This document shows positions 18,173-27,646 of a DNA stretch of 64,000 bases, piece by piece; position 1 is the stretch's first letter; every line of letters begins with the position of its first letter. The position numbers and the translations under genes are program-made. Source of the stretch: an uncultured Bacteroides sp. (lineage in GTDB: Bacteria > Bacteroidota > Bacteroidia > Bacteroidales > Bacteroidaceae); contig NZ_CANRPM010000010.1 in assembly GCF_947632445.1 (NCBI RefSeq), positions 1 to 64,000 of the forward strand, read 5' to 3'. A model generated the notes under the pieces. That model saw only the letters and a list, made by a program, of their open reading frames with translations. It did not search any database and had not been told where the DNA came from.

Positions 18173-21100
18173 TCATTCACCCCAAGGTATCACTTCCTGC
18201 ATATATATTGCATCCAGACTCCATGTCGCAGCATCATTCGTACTAATATATTTGCATTCATCCAACTCGGAAGGCACAAAAGGAGGCAGAACCGTTTCCA
18301 CGCTAAGTCCACCTTTCTCTACAGAAGGGACATCCGCACATAAATCATCCCACGCTTCTTTCGCTTTCTGCATATCACGCGAATAATAAGCAGCGTATGC
18401 ATGAAGACGAGAAATCCGAAAACTATTACGACGAAGTTCCCATGATTTCTGTTTATAATTAGCGGCCAGATCCAACCAGCTTTCTCTCCATTCGGGTAAA
18501 TCAATCATTTGCATCATTTCATTCATCACCTCAAAACCGCCCATAATTGTCATCAGATGATTCGTCGTTTGAAGTTTAGGATCGCACTCACTGGTTATAA
18601 TCCCGGTAGCCGGGTCAAATCCCAATGCCAGGGGACCGGTAAAAATCCGGCTTGGCAATGCGGCTATACTCTTCATTCCGGCTACAATCTTATTGCGATA
18701 GGCTTCATTACCTGTACGTTCCCATTCTGTCATCCAATTACCGGCGTAGCCCAACCAATCGGGGCCTATGCGCAAACGTGCCGGCGCCGTACAAGGATAT
18801 TGTTCACGCGGTTGTGCCAAACGCATCGGGTCGAGGGTATATAATTTCTGTTCTGCATCCTTTACCTCTGTCATCAGGTCACCACAACGTTCGTCTGTAG
18901 TGAGATAATAATAAAAGCGATTCCACGCAGCCTGACTGATACGCGCTTCTTTCGCGCCACATCCCCAATGACTTACATTATGGCGGCTGCCCAGTCCCGC
19001 ATTCGGTCCAATATGATAGACATCCACCTCAGCCGTATGACGGGTCATCGCTTCCGCCATTTGCCAAAGATCGGCACGCCCTGTACGCAAAAAATTATAC
19101 CACAACCACATGTTGGAGGCAAGTTCCGTATTATCCCAGGCAAAACCTCCAATATCATATCGCCAAGTATGACGAACCGGGTCATAAGCGTGCATCACAT
19201 CTCCATAATTCCAGAAGCCATACCATTTATTCTGCTCTATGGCTTTTGTATAGAACTCTACAAAAGACTCCAACCGGTCTTCTATTTTTGCACGAAATGC
19301 CGTAGTCCTGTCGGGCAAACTCCATACGCCAAAAGCCCTGCGAGCATGCAAATATTCAGGGACAGGCATCAGCACTCCTGCCGGACTTGAAAACTGTTCA
19401 GCGACAAGTGCAAAATCGGCTTTCCCCGTGTACCCTCCCTGAGGGAGTAAAGTAAGCGTCGTGGTTCTGGCAATGCCATAAGGGGTGCTCAGCCCCTCCT
19501 GAACATCCTCATAACTGGCGTTCAAGTCATGGGCTACATTATCATAATGCCGCAAATCCATCGGTTCACTATCGGGACTCCAAAGCCACGCCGTAATGGT
19601 TGCCTCTTCTGTTTTTGCGCCTGTAACCTCAATGGAAGAAGGATAGGATTGCCAGAAATCATGCAGACAAAGTCCTAAACCGCCGCTTACGTCCCCAAGA
19701 AATGCAAAACCGTTACTACGTGTCCCGGAAAAAGTTCCAATCCATGGATTATCGGTATTGGCCCGTTTGCGAATGGAAAAAGCATCCGCTGTTAATTGAG
19801 AAAGGCGATACCCGTCCCATGAAGCCCAATTATCTATCAAATTTCGGTTAGGGGAATCAAACTTATCATATTCGGGTATGCGTTTGCCTTCCATCTGTTG
19901 TTGTTGCAAAAGAGGGGCATTCTTATCTTCATCTTTCGGGAGCGACAACACCCTACGTCCTACCAACGGTTGAATCGGCTCACTCCAGACGCCTCCATCT
20001 GCACATGAAAAAGCGACATGCCTGTTGTAAAGCGCTTCGCGCATAGGTACTGTGAAACGCACTCCCAAAGCACGGATGAAATCGTTCTTCTCATCCCCAT
20101 CGAACACGATACTGTGCACCATCTTGACTTGCTCGCTTCCGGCATAAAAATAAAGACGAACCACAAACGGCAACCACTCGCGCCCATCATTGCTTCTGTG
20201 CACTCCTTCAAGTTTCACTACCGCACGCACATTCCCCGCCCGCTCCACAGAAACCGACTTCACCTCACCGGCATAGTTGACAAAAGCTATTTGAGAGGTC
20301 GTTTCCAATGCGGGTTCGCTCTGTGTAGTACAAACCAAACGCCCACAAGAACCTACTTTTATTCCTTTATAAACCAAGCTGTCTATTAAGAATTCTCCCT
20401 TTCGAGGAATATACGCTGAAAGCACACCGGTCTCTATCCGAATGTCCTGAGCCGTTTCATCAATCAGCAGGCCATTTTCTTCGGCAGATTTCTTCCCCTT
20501 TCTTTTATCTTCCATCTTGGAAAGGACAAGCTCACCGGCTGAAGCAGGTACGACACCCGCTACTCCCAACCACTTTACCGAACCATCCGGCCAATAAGCC
20601 AACGGCCACGTATCTATCTGTATTTCCTTTTTCTCTTTACCCGACACCAACTGCCAATCGGTACCGGACTTTACATATCCCTCGTCAAAAGGCACGCCGA
20701 AACTTACCGCCTTGGCTTGAGCGGGTTCACCACCAATCCAATGCAATGCGACTTCATTTCCTTGCAAGGGTTCGCATGAATATCGGAAATGGGTAATGCG
20801 GGTACGCGACAAGGTGGTTCGGAATCCAAACCAGCCTTCAGTCAACGGATTGGCATCCCTAAAATCCACCAGGCGCTTCCCATCTATATAATAACTAACC
20901 CTATTGTTCTCATTTGTTATCTGGATATGATACCAACGGTTTGCTTCCAACAAATGTTCCTTGTCTTTATACTCCTTCAGAATTGCAGGACGAGCTTCGG
21001 CATCTGTCACACCGGCTTCATTTCCGTCATAACGGCGGAATCGGGTTGTTGAGTTGTGATTTCCGCCATACCCCATATAATAAAGTTGTAAAGAGTAACT

Positions 21101-21460
21101 GTTTAAGAAAATACCATTACGCCATTTCACACGCTTCCACAAATCATTCGGATATTTCGGATCCGATGCCATCCAGAAACAGTTTAAATCGCTCAAGCGA
21201 TCCCTTTCATTTTCCACGACGACACAGGCATCATATTCGATGGTTACCTTTCCGCTCATCTTCTCTTTGCGCCATAAGGTAAGTCCCTTCGGTGCGACAA
21301 TCTCAGCCGTATCACCACGAAACGTCACGCTATAATCCGGCGATTCCGATTCTACCTTCCAGTATTTCGAAAACTCACTCTTATTCAGTCCCGACACATT
21401 TTGTGCTTTTACTTCCAACGCGACTGCCAATAATAAAAAGGCTATGCAAATGTTTCTCAT
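18173..21460 (-). CDS. DUF6250 + PcRGLX/YetA-type (PL26-like) exo-rhamnogalacturonan lyase
   Basis: 1095 aa with a signal peptide ending AQ. The first ~230 residues form a concanavalin-like DUF6250 module (YWKVESESPDYSV, WYHIQITNENNRVSYYIDG). The rest is a PcRGLX/YetA-like protein with N-terminal barrel (SFGVPFDEGYVK, WPDGSVKWLGVAG), central domain (IGTFSGTRSNGFAFLGD) and (alpha/alpha) C-terminal part (YGFWNYGDVMHAYD, RHNVSHWGC). The founding enzyme of PL26 is an exo-lyase removing unsaturated Rha-GalA disaccharide from the RG-I reducing end. The family call rests on recognition of these segments, not on an alignment. The upstream gene in the operon is the CE12 esterase, 28 bp away. Confidence 0.8.
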   Translation of the reverse strand: MRNICIAFLLLAVALEVKAQNVSGLNKSEFSKYWKVESESPDYSVTFRGDTAEIVAPKGLTLWRKEKMSGKVTIEYDACVVVENERDRLSDLNCFWMASDPKYPNDLWKRVKWRNGIFLNSYSLQLYYMGYGGNHNSTTRFRRYDGNEAGVTDAEARPAILKEYKDKEHLLEANRWYHIQITNENNRVSYYIDGKRLVDFRDANPLTEGWFGFRTTLSRTRITHFRYSCEPLQGNEVALHWIGGEPAQAKAVSFGVPFDEGYVKSGTDWQLVSGKEKKEIQIDTWPLAYWPDGSVKWLGVAGVVPASAGELVLSKMEDKRKGKKSAEENGLLIDETAQDIRIETGVLSAYIPRKGEFLIDSLVYKGIKVGSCGRLVCTTQSEPALETTSQIAFVNYAGEVKSVSVERAGNVRAVVKLEGVHRSNDGREWLPFVVRLYFYAGSEQVKMVHSIVFDGDEKNDFIRALGVRFTVPMREALYNRHVAFSCADGGVWSEPIQPLVGRRVLSLPKDEDKNAPLLQQQQMEGKRIPEYDKFDSPNRNLIDNWASWDGYRLSQLTADAFSIRKRANTDNPWIGTFSGTRSNGFAFLGDVSGGLGLCLHDFWQSYPSSIEVTGAKTEEATITAWLWSPDSEPMDLRHYDNVAHDLNASYEDVQEGLSTPYGIARTTTLTLLPQGGYTGKADFALVAEQFSSPAGVLMPVPEYLHARRAFGVWSLPDRTTAFRAKIEDRLESFVEFYTKAIEQNKWYGFWNYGDVMHAYDPVRHTWRYDIGGFAWDNTELASNMWLWYNFLRTGRADLWQMAEAMTRHTAEVDVYHIGPNAGLGSRHNVSHWGCGAKEARISQAAWNRFYYYLTTDERCGDLMTEVKDAEQKLYTLDPMRLAQPREQYPCTAPARLRIGPDWLGYAGNWMTEWERTGNEAYRNKIVAGMKSIAALPSRIFTGPLALGFDPATGIITSECDPKLQTTNHLMTIMGGFEVMNEMMQMIDLPEWRESWLDLAANYKQKSWELRRNSFRISRLHAYAAYYSRDMQKAKEAWDDLCADVPSVEKGGLSVETVLPPFVPSELDECKYISTNDAATWSLDAIYMQEVIPWGE

Positions 21461-21488
21461 GCGAATGATAACTAAAGGGGTTATACCA

Positions 21489-23129
21489 TTATTTTATATA
21501 ATTCTTCAACGGACAGTCTGTTTGCTTCAATCCATCCACAATGCTTTGAGCATTCAATCTTGCTCCCTTTAAGGACGTATGGGTATGGTCACGTTTAAAA
21601 TACTCCCCGACAACACGCAATCCTTCATTGAAGCCCATATCCTGCAACTTGTCTGCCGTAATCTTATTCAAGTCAATAAACCAAGCGCCCGTTTCCTCAG
21701 CAGCCTGACGAGTCCATGCGCCAAATGAATCGGTATTACGTTCGATCCGGCCATTATCCCATTTGTTTCGAGGGGTGTGACTCAACACAATCGGATAAGC
21801 GCCCTTCTCCCTGACATCCATGATAAACTTACGCAAATACCAGCCAAAAGTATAAACAACCTGATACTTACCGGTCGCTTCCATTTTGAACACCTTGCTC
21901 TCACCCCCTGCTCCCGGCAATTCAGCCCGCGCCTTGCCCGTGTTGATGTCACCTGCATCATTGTGTCCGAACTGTATCAATACAAAATCACCCGGCTGAA
22001 GCGCATTATACACCTTGTCCCAGCGTCCTTCATCCAAAAACGTTCGCGCACTGCGTCCGGCCATGGCATGATTTTCCACTGTGATGCGCGTCGTGTCCAT
22101 GCACTCCGCTATCACACTTCCCCAGCCCCACATGCCGTCTCCTTTGTCTTCATTGCGTACCGTACTGTCGCCGATGGTAAAGAGCACGGGACACCCTTCC
22201 TTACGCGTAGCACCTGTAACCGTATCTTTTTCTATGGGCTTCAGATACTTGGCCAAAGCCAGATTCTTGTAATTACGGATGCCTTCGGCAGCGGAAGCGG
22301 CATTCACACGGGCACCGAACTCACTGGTGTGAATTCTATCCAGATAGAACATATATTTCACTTTCTCTTTCCCGAAAGTCTCAAATTTACGTGCTGTAAT
22401 CTCATTGAGATCTATAAAAGGCACATGTTCCTTTTTGGCAACTTGCTTTGCCCACAATCCAAAGGTCTCACTGACGCGGGTCACAATAGTACTGTCCGCA
22501 TCTTCCCAGGCATTACGAGGGGTCAGCGACATCAAGATGGGATAGGCTCCGCGTTTTTTCACATCGCGAATGAACCGGCGCATGTATTCCCCATACGTAT
22601 AGACCGTTTCCTTTGCCCCCGTCTCTTTAATCGTCACCGCCAACGAATCTCTGCCGATTCCGGGGATAGAAGCACGGGCACGACCGCTGTCATACGGCCC
22701 ATTATCGTTATGTCCCAACTCGATAATCACCCAGTCACCCTTGCGAATGCCCGTCAGCACTTCCGGCCAAAGGCGGTTGTAGAACGTGCGGCTGCTGGTG
22801 CCGCCCAAAGCATGATTTTCCACCGTTATACGGTTTTCATCAAAATGCTCATGGGCAAAATAGCCCCATCCCCATTGTCCATTGTTCCCGTTACCTAAAG
22901 TACCTGTACGCATCGTGCTGTTCCCGACCAGGAACAACACGGGATGATCTCCCTTACGACTGGAACCGGGAACCGGACGCGCTGTACGTGCTTTGTTCAA
23001 ACTGTCAAGCGTATTGTCTATCACCTGATTTACGTCTTTCATCGGAGCAGTCACAGGCTTCTGGGCATGAACCTGGAAAGCCGTCGACAGGCCTAAACAC
23101 AAACCTATAAAAGCATTCTTCCTATTCAT
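21489..23129 (-). CDS. tandem two-domain CE12 rhamnogalacturonan acetylesterase
   Basis: 546 aa: signal peptide (to AQ at about residue 23) and two complete SGNH-hydrolase domains, about 65-290 and 310-545. Domain 1 has GNSTMR, ELGHNDNG and DRIHTSEFGA; domain 2 has GDSTVR, QFGHNDAG and DHTHTSLKGA. The serine, the GHND block and the Asp-His pair are present in both, so both look active; domain 1 has Asn instead of Asp in the GDS block. Rhamnogalacturonan acetylesterases (CE12) deacetylate GalA in RG-I, unblocking lyases. The internal duplication is at protein level only; the DNA of the halves has diverged. A promoter lies just upstream. Confidence 0.9.
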   Translation of the reverse strand: MNRKNAFIGLCLGLSTAFQVHAQKPVTAPMKDVNQVIDNTLDSLNKARTARPVPGSSRKGDHPVLFLVGNSTMRTGTLGNGNNGQWGWGYFAHEHFDENRITVENHALGGTSSRTFYNRLWPEVLTGIRKGDWVIIELGHNDNGPYDSGRARASIPGIGRDSLAVTIKETGAKETVYTYGEYMRRFIRDVKKRGAYPILMSLTPRNAWEDADSTIVTRVSETFGLWAKQVAKKEHVPFIDLNEITARKFETFGKEKVKYMFYLDRIHTSEFGARVNAASAAEGIRNYKNLALAKYLKPIEKDTVTGATRKEGCPVLFTIGDSTVRNEDKGDGMWGWGSVIAECMDTTRITVENHAMAGRSARTFLDEGRWDKVYNALQPGDFVLIQFGHNDAGDINTGKARAELPGAGGESKVFKMEATGKYQVVYTFGWYLRKFIMDVREKGAYPIVLSHTPRNKWDNGRIERNTDSFGAWTRQAAEETGAWFIDLNKITADKLQDMGFNEGLRVVGEYFKRDHTHTSLKGARLNAQSIVDGLKQTDCPLKNYIK

Positions 23130-23151
23130 CGTTTTACATTCTTATTGTTTA

Positions 23152-23182
23152 CAAAGATAGCGACACCGTTCAAACCCTTAAA
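23152..23182 (-). promoter_or_regulatory. probable internal promoter before the CE12 gene
   Basis: On the minus strand TATCTTTG (23152-23159) is a perfect -7 box; 19 bp upstream is TTTA, one mismatch from TTTG. It lies in the only long gap (143 bp) of the enzyme operon, so CE12 through rhaM may have a second start. The operator seen at the three main PUL promoters is absent here. Confidence 0.5.
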
Positions 23183-23272
23183 TAGAAAATTATTCATATC
23201 TATGTTTTTTTGTCCACACTCTCAAATCTTCAAACAAATGATCCATCTCCATTCTGATCGAATGCAGGGATT

Positions 23273-26200
23273 TTATTGCCGCAGATTTTCTTTAAACTCA
23301 ATCTCTACAATACGCAATTCATGGTTGGTCTTGTCCCCGTTCTTTGCCTTGAACAGATCCAGTTCACCGGCGGCAGGCGCTGCCACTTCTACAATCTGGC
23401 CGAATTCATCTCCCTCTTTGCTGGCTCCCTTCAGACGGACGGTTATTTCATCGGTCCGCACAGGCTTCACTTTGAGATGGATATATCCCAAGCTTTTCTC
23501 TGTCTCACCGCTCCATATCAATTCCTTGCCCGCATAGATTTCCAACGGATAACTGCGCATGCGCCAGCCTGTCAGCTTCATACAGATTTCATCGACACGC
23601 GCCGCCCGTTCCAGACGATAGGTAATCCAGGCCGTCTGCAAGCGGCCGTCGTTCGTCCATTCGCTCAGCTCATTGTCATCAAAACTGTTGCCGGCCTTAT
23701 CGGCATTGGCTCCTGCCGTTGCCGAGAGGATGCCCGCATCCACCTTTGTCACCACATACGAAGGAGTAAGCGGAGTCTCACCCCGCGTCAGTCTTCCTTC
23801 CAACTCATCGCCGGGGATGTAACGGCTCAATCCCTGTTCCACTTCCACCGGCAAGGTCGTCAGCCGGACTTCGGCAGGTTTCAGTCCGTCCGCCACAGCC
23901 TTGATGTGGACGGTGCCCGCCTGCACAAGCGAACGGATTAACGCACGATTGACACCGCATTCCACCGGCAGGTCTTTAGACAAGATACAGTTGTCAGGGC
24001 CTTGCGCAATGCCGCCCCGCCATTCGGCCGGGCCTTCCAGTTCAAAATGGATTACGTCATGGGCCAGGGGACAACGCAAGCCGTCCTTATCGGTCACTTC
24101 CACCTGCAAGAGTGCCATATCGGCTCCATCGGCCTTCCAGTCTTTCGGATTTTGAATGACACTCAGCCTGATTTGCTCCGGCCGGCCGGCTGTCTGCAAC
24201 CGGGTGCGGCAGCATTCCCTGCCATGCTCGTCGTAGCCCACCGCTTCGAGCGTCCCCGGTTCAAACGCAACACGGTCGAATGTATAGAGGAAACGGTACT
24301 TTTGCTCACCGCATCCCAATGATTTCCCGTTCAGAAACAGTTCCACCCGCTCCGTGTTCGAAACGACATACACGGGTTTCACCACCGTATCGTTGTAGTT
24401 CCAATGCCCTACGATATGAATGCGCGGGTGCTCGATGTCCACCCATCCGTCCCACATCACCTGATGGGCAAAGAAAGGATCTTTCGGTATGCGCATCGGG
24501 TCGGTCACGCCGCTGCGGCGATAGTTCTCCACCCCGCGATAGTGTGTGTTCGTGTCCGAGAAAATGATCTTGACGCCACCGGAGCTGACACGGTCGCCCG
24601 TACCCGGACGTTCCTGCCAATAATCGAACCAGCGGATGACGTTTTCGACGGTAAACGAGTCCTGATTGTGGTTGTAGGCCCTGGCATCGACCTTCTTCTG
24701 AACCGTATTTGTCATGGCCGAACGGAACGAATCGTTTCCCGCGCCGTTCTTATGATAAGGATAGGAATATTCATCCCAATACTTGCGCAGGCCTTTGTCG
24801 CGGCAATATTCCATCGCCCACATCGGATGGTGGCTGCTCTTGTTGATGTACAGCATTTCACCGCCGTACTCCGCCTCCCGGATGTCCAGCATCTCGCGCG
24901 AGCCGATGGCACGTCCGCCGTGAGGGTCGTACCGGTCGCGCAGGGCTTTCATCTCCAGCATGTGTTCGCGGCTGATGGATTCGTTGCCGCATTCGTAGAA
25001 GATGATACTCGGATTGTTGCGGTTGTAGATGATGGCGTCGCGCATCAGTTCGACACGCTGCTCCCATTGGCGGCCCTGACGGTCTTTTTCCGCATCACCG
25101 GCAGGCATGGCCTGCATCAGGCCCACACGGTCGCACGACTCGATGTCCTGCTTCCAGGGCGTGATGTGCATCCAACGCACCAGGTTGGCGTTGCCTTCCA
25201 CCATCAGGCCGTTGCTGTAGTCGCTCAGCCAGGCCGGAACACTCATGCCCACACCCGGCCATTCGTTGCTGGTGCGCTGGGCAAAACCCTTCACCTGGAT
25301 GACGCGGTCGTTCAGCCAGACCTTTCCTTTGCCGAAGCGGGTCTTGCGGAAACCGGTTCGCGTGCTGACTTCATCCACTTTTTCGCCGTCCACCCAGAGA
25401 CTGGTCTTCACCACGTACAGATAGCCGTAGCCCCAGCTCCAGAAGTGAAGCCCGTCCACCTCGGACTCGGCCTTCAGCACCGTCTGCCCGCCGGGCTCCA
25501 CGACGACAGGAGAGCTTTCAAACGTCTTCAGCAGACGGCCGTCGCGGTCAATCAGTTCCGCACGGCAGCACACTTCCTTCGCCCGACCGTATTCATTCCG
25601 CACCTCGGACTCGGCATGAATGACCGCCTTGCGCGACTTCACGCGGATGTCTTCGGCATAGATGTAGACACCGGTAGTCTTCAGGTTGCTATAGAGGGGA
25701 AGCGTCTGATACAGCTTGTCCGTGACATGCAGCCAAACGTTCTTCGGGATGCCGCCGTAGTTGGCATTGAAGTTACGGTCGCTCCACTGGTACTTCGTAT
25801 CGGTGGCCCGCTCCTTGTAGTTCCAGTTGTTGTCCACGCGGACGGCCATCACGTTGTCGCCGCCATAGCGGATATAGGGAGTCAGATCGAAACCGACCGC
25901 CATCGCACCGTTCTCGTGCAAACCGAGGCAATGCCCGTTGAGGTAGAAGTCGGCTCCCTGGCGCACGCCTTCAAACTCGACAAAAACCTTCTTCCCCCGC
26001 GAACCGGCCGGCAGGCGGAAGTGCTTGCGATACCACACGACGGTGTCGGTCAGCTGCTCGATACTGAGCCGGAAAGCCTCGTCTTCGTTGAAGGGACGGG
26101 GCAGGGTGACCTGCTTCCAGTCCCGGTCGGTAAACCGGACTTCGCGGGCCTGAGGGTCGTCGCCCACATGCAGCAGCCATTCGGCATTGAAATTATACTT

Positions 26201-26278
26201 GCCCCGGACGTCCTGTCCCACGACGGGAAGCAGGCATCCGAACAAACCGATCAGAAGGATTTCCAACAATCTGCACAT
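23273..26278 (-). CDS. GH2 glycosidase with DUF4982 and C-terminal discoidin-like domain
   Basis: 1001 aa with a signal peptide (LLIGLFGCLLPVVGQ). GH2 domains in order: sugar-binding jelly roll (RPFNEDEAFR, FYLNGHCLGLHENG), immunoglobulin-like domain, TIM barrel with acid/base Glu433 in YECGNES, then a DUF4982-type domain (about 640-720) and a C-terminal F5/8 type C-like sandwich (about 830-960). The usual activity is exo-beta-galactosidase; beta-glucuronidase or other specificities occur in this family and cannot be excluded. In an RG-I locus it probably trims galactan-type side chains. It follows the PL22-like gene by 13 bp. Confidence 0.87.
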   Translation of the reverse strand: MCRLLEILLIGLFGCLLPVVGQDVRGKYNFNAEWLLHVGDDPQAREVRFTDRDWKQVTLPRPFNEDEAFRLSIEQLTDTVVWYRKHFRLPAGSRGKKVFVEFEGVRQGADFYLNGHCLGLHENGAMAVGFDLTPYIRYGGDNVMAVRVDNNWNYKERATDTKYQWSDRNFNANYGGIPKNVWLHVTDKLYQTLPLYSNLKTTGVYIYAEDIRVKSRKAVIHAESEVRNEYGRAKEVCCRAELIDRDGRLLKTFESSPVVVEPGGQTVLKAESEVDGLHFWSWGYGYLYVVKTSLWVDGEKVDEVSTRTGFRKTRFGKGKVWLNDRVIQVKGFAQRTSNEWPGVGMSVPAWLSDYSNGLMVEGNANLVRWMHITPWKQDIESCDRVGLMQAMPAGDAEKDRQGRQWEQRVELMRDAIIYNRNNPSIIFYECGNESISREHMLEMKALRDRYDPHGGRAIGSREMLDIREAEYGGEMLYINKSSHHPMWAMEYCRDKGLRKYWDEYSYPYHKNGAGNDSFRSAMTNTVQKKVDARAYNHNQDSFTVENVIRWFDYWQERPGTGDRVSSGGVKIIFSDTNTHYRGVENYRRSGVTDPMRIPKDPFFAHQVMWDGWVDIEHPRIHIVGHWNYNDTVVKPVYVVSNTERVELFLNGKSLGCGEQKYRFLYTFDRVAFEPGTLEAVGYDEHGRECCRTRLQTAGRPEQIRLSVIQNPKDWKADGADMALLQVEVTDKDGLRCPLAHDVIHFELEGPAEWRGGIAQGPDNCILSKDLPVECGVNRALIRSLVQAGTVHIKAVADGLKPAEVRLTTLPVEVEQGLSRYIPGDELEGRLTRGETPLTPSYVVTKVDAGILSATAGANADKAGNSFDDNELSEWTNDGRLQTAWITYRLERAARVDEICMKLTGWRMRSYPLEIYAGKELIWSGETEKSLGYIHLKVKPVRTDEITVRLKGASKEGDEFGQIVEVAAPAAGELDLFKAKNGDKTNHELRIVEIEFKENLRQ

Positions 26279-26291
26279 AGTCTATTCGATT

Positions 26292-27632
26292 TTATTCCAT
26301 TATTTTATCCGCGTTGTCCGGCACGTCCGTCATCATCAGGTTCAGGCGCTTGCCGTTGGTGAAGTGGCCCGACTGGAAGAGCACCTTCGTGCCGTCAGGG
26401 CTGAAGCTGGGGTGGGCGTGGTCGGGCCGCATCTTCGTGTCGGACACGAGCCAGTGGCGCTCGCCCGTGCGGACATCTATCAGCCAGACGTTGCCGCCGA
26501 AGGTATCGCCTGCCGCCCAACGGTCGTCGTGGCTGGCGTTGCAATGCCAGAAGCCGCGACCCACGAGCTGGCCGTCAATGGCCTGGCGGTCTTTCTCCAT
26601 TTCGACCTGACCCAACAGTTCGACGTCGTCCGTGCGCAGGTTGATGCGCAGGATGCCGCTGGCCTGCTTGCGGAGGCGGGGCTGGAAGCCCAGGATGTTG
26701 AAATACACATAGTCGCGGGAGGCAAATGTTTCGTGCGTCACCCAGTCGAGCGCCGTCTCCCGGTACAGGGGCTTGAACACGCGGCCGTCCGCCGTGCAGA
26801 ACCACATGCGCTGATGGGCGTCTCCTCCGGTCTCGTTGCAGAACACGATTTCGCCGGGCGTGAAGCGGCTGGCCTGGATATGGCCCACCTTGAACTCGGT
26901 GTCGATGACTTTCTCCACACGGCCGGTAGCCAGATCCATCTTACGGATGCCGCACAGGGTAGGCTGTATCTTGATAGGCTGGTCGCCTTCGGGGCGGAAG
27001 GCATTCCGCTTCATGCGTTCCAGTTCTTCGGGCGTACCGTCGCGTTCGACGGTGATGTAGGCATAGTCGTCGTTGCAGTCCACCGCGAAGCCGCCGGGAC
27101 GTCCCATCTCTTTAGGGAAGGTGCCGACCGTGCGCTCGTAGTCGGCCGGACGGCCTACCTTGCCCCGGTCGACGTCGGCGAAGAAACGGTCGAGATCCAT
27201 GACGGAGAGCGTCCACTCTCCGTCGCGGCTGCGGCTGATAAACATGCGGTTGGACTTGCGGGCCAGATAGATGCCGCCTAAGCCGGTGCCTTCGGTAGCC
27301 TGGATAATGCGGCCGGTGGCCATCTCGATGAAGAACATCTGCGTGGGTCGCCAGCGGCGCGTCTTGCCGTCGGGCGTCGTAGTCTGCTGTTCGGGATCGC
27401 CGGCGCGGGTGGAAGAACGGAATATCAGATACTTCCCGTCGGACGTCCACATCGGGTCGGTCTGGTAGAGGAAGTGGTCGTTCTGGAGGGTGTCCGTCAG
27501 TACCGTAATCGTGCGGCCCGTCTGCGCGTCCACGTAGGTTGTCTTTTCGGACGGAGTGCAGTTTCCGAACTGGGCCGAAGCCGTGCCGCCCAGCAGGGCG
27601 CACCATGCGGCGGATAACAAGAGTCTTTTCAT
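26292..27632 (-). CDS. secreted oligogalacturonate-lyase-like (PL22-type) propeller protein
   Basis: 446 aa with a clear signal peptide (LLSAAWCALLGGTASAQ). The seven-bladed propeller of oligogalacturonate lyases is suggested by LYQTDPMWTSDGKYLIF, FCNETGGDAHQRMWF, DWVTHETFASRDYVYFN and RPDHAHPSFSPDG; the His residues in the last two are at the places of the metal-binding histidines of PL22. The Gln that normally lies three residues before the HxH pair appears to be Arg. Classical PL22 enzymes are cytoplasmic and split unsaturated digalacturonate; a secreted form inside an RG-I operon may act on an RG disaccharide. The family call is fairly firm, the substrate is not. Confidence 0.75.
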   Translation of the reverse strand: MKRLLLSAAWCALLGGTASAQFGNCTPSEKTTYVDAQTGRTITVLTDTLQNDHFLYQTDPMWTSDGKYLIFRSSTRAGDPEQQTTTPDGKTRRWRPTQMFFIEMATGRIIQATEGTGLGGIYLARKSNRMFISRSRDGEWTLSVMDLDRFFADVDRGKVGRPADYERTVGTFPKEMGRPGGFAVDCNDDYAYITVERDGTPEELERMKRNAFRPEGDQPIKIQPTLCGIRKMDLATGRVEKVIDTEFKVGHIQASRFTPGEIVFCNETGGDAHQRMWFCTADGRVFKPLYRETALDWVTHETFASRDYVYFNILGFQPRLRKQASGILRINLRTDDVELLGQVEMEKDRQAIDGQLVGRGFWHCNASHDDRWAAGDTFGGNVWLIDVRTGERHWLVSDTKMRPDHAHPSFSPDGTKVLFQSGHFTNGKRLNLMMTDVPDNADKIME

Positions 27633-27646
27633 GGTTTTTAACTATT

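Noticed and set aside
24404-26362. 652-codon open frame on the plus strand
   Set aside because: It lies antisense to the GH2 gene and reflects the GC-rich codon pattern of that gene. Its translation has no recognisable domain, whereas the minus strand has full GH2 motifs.
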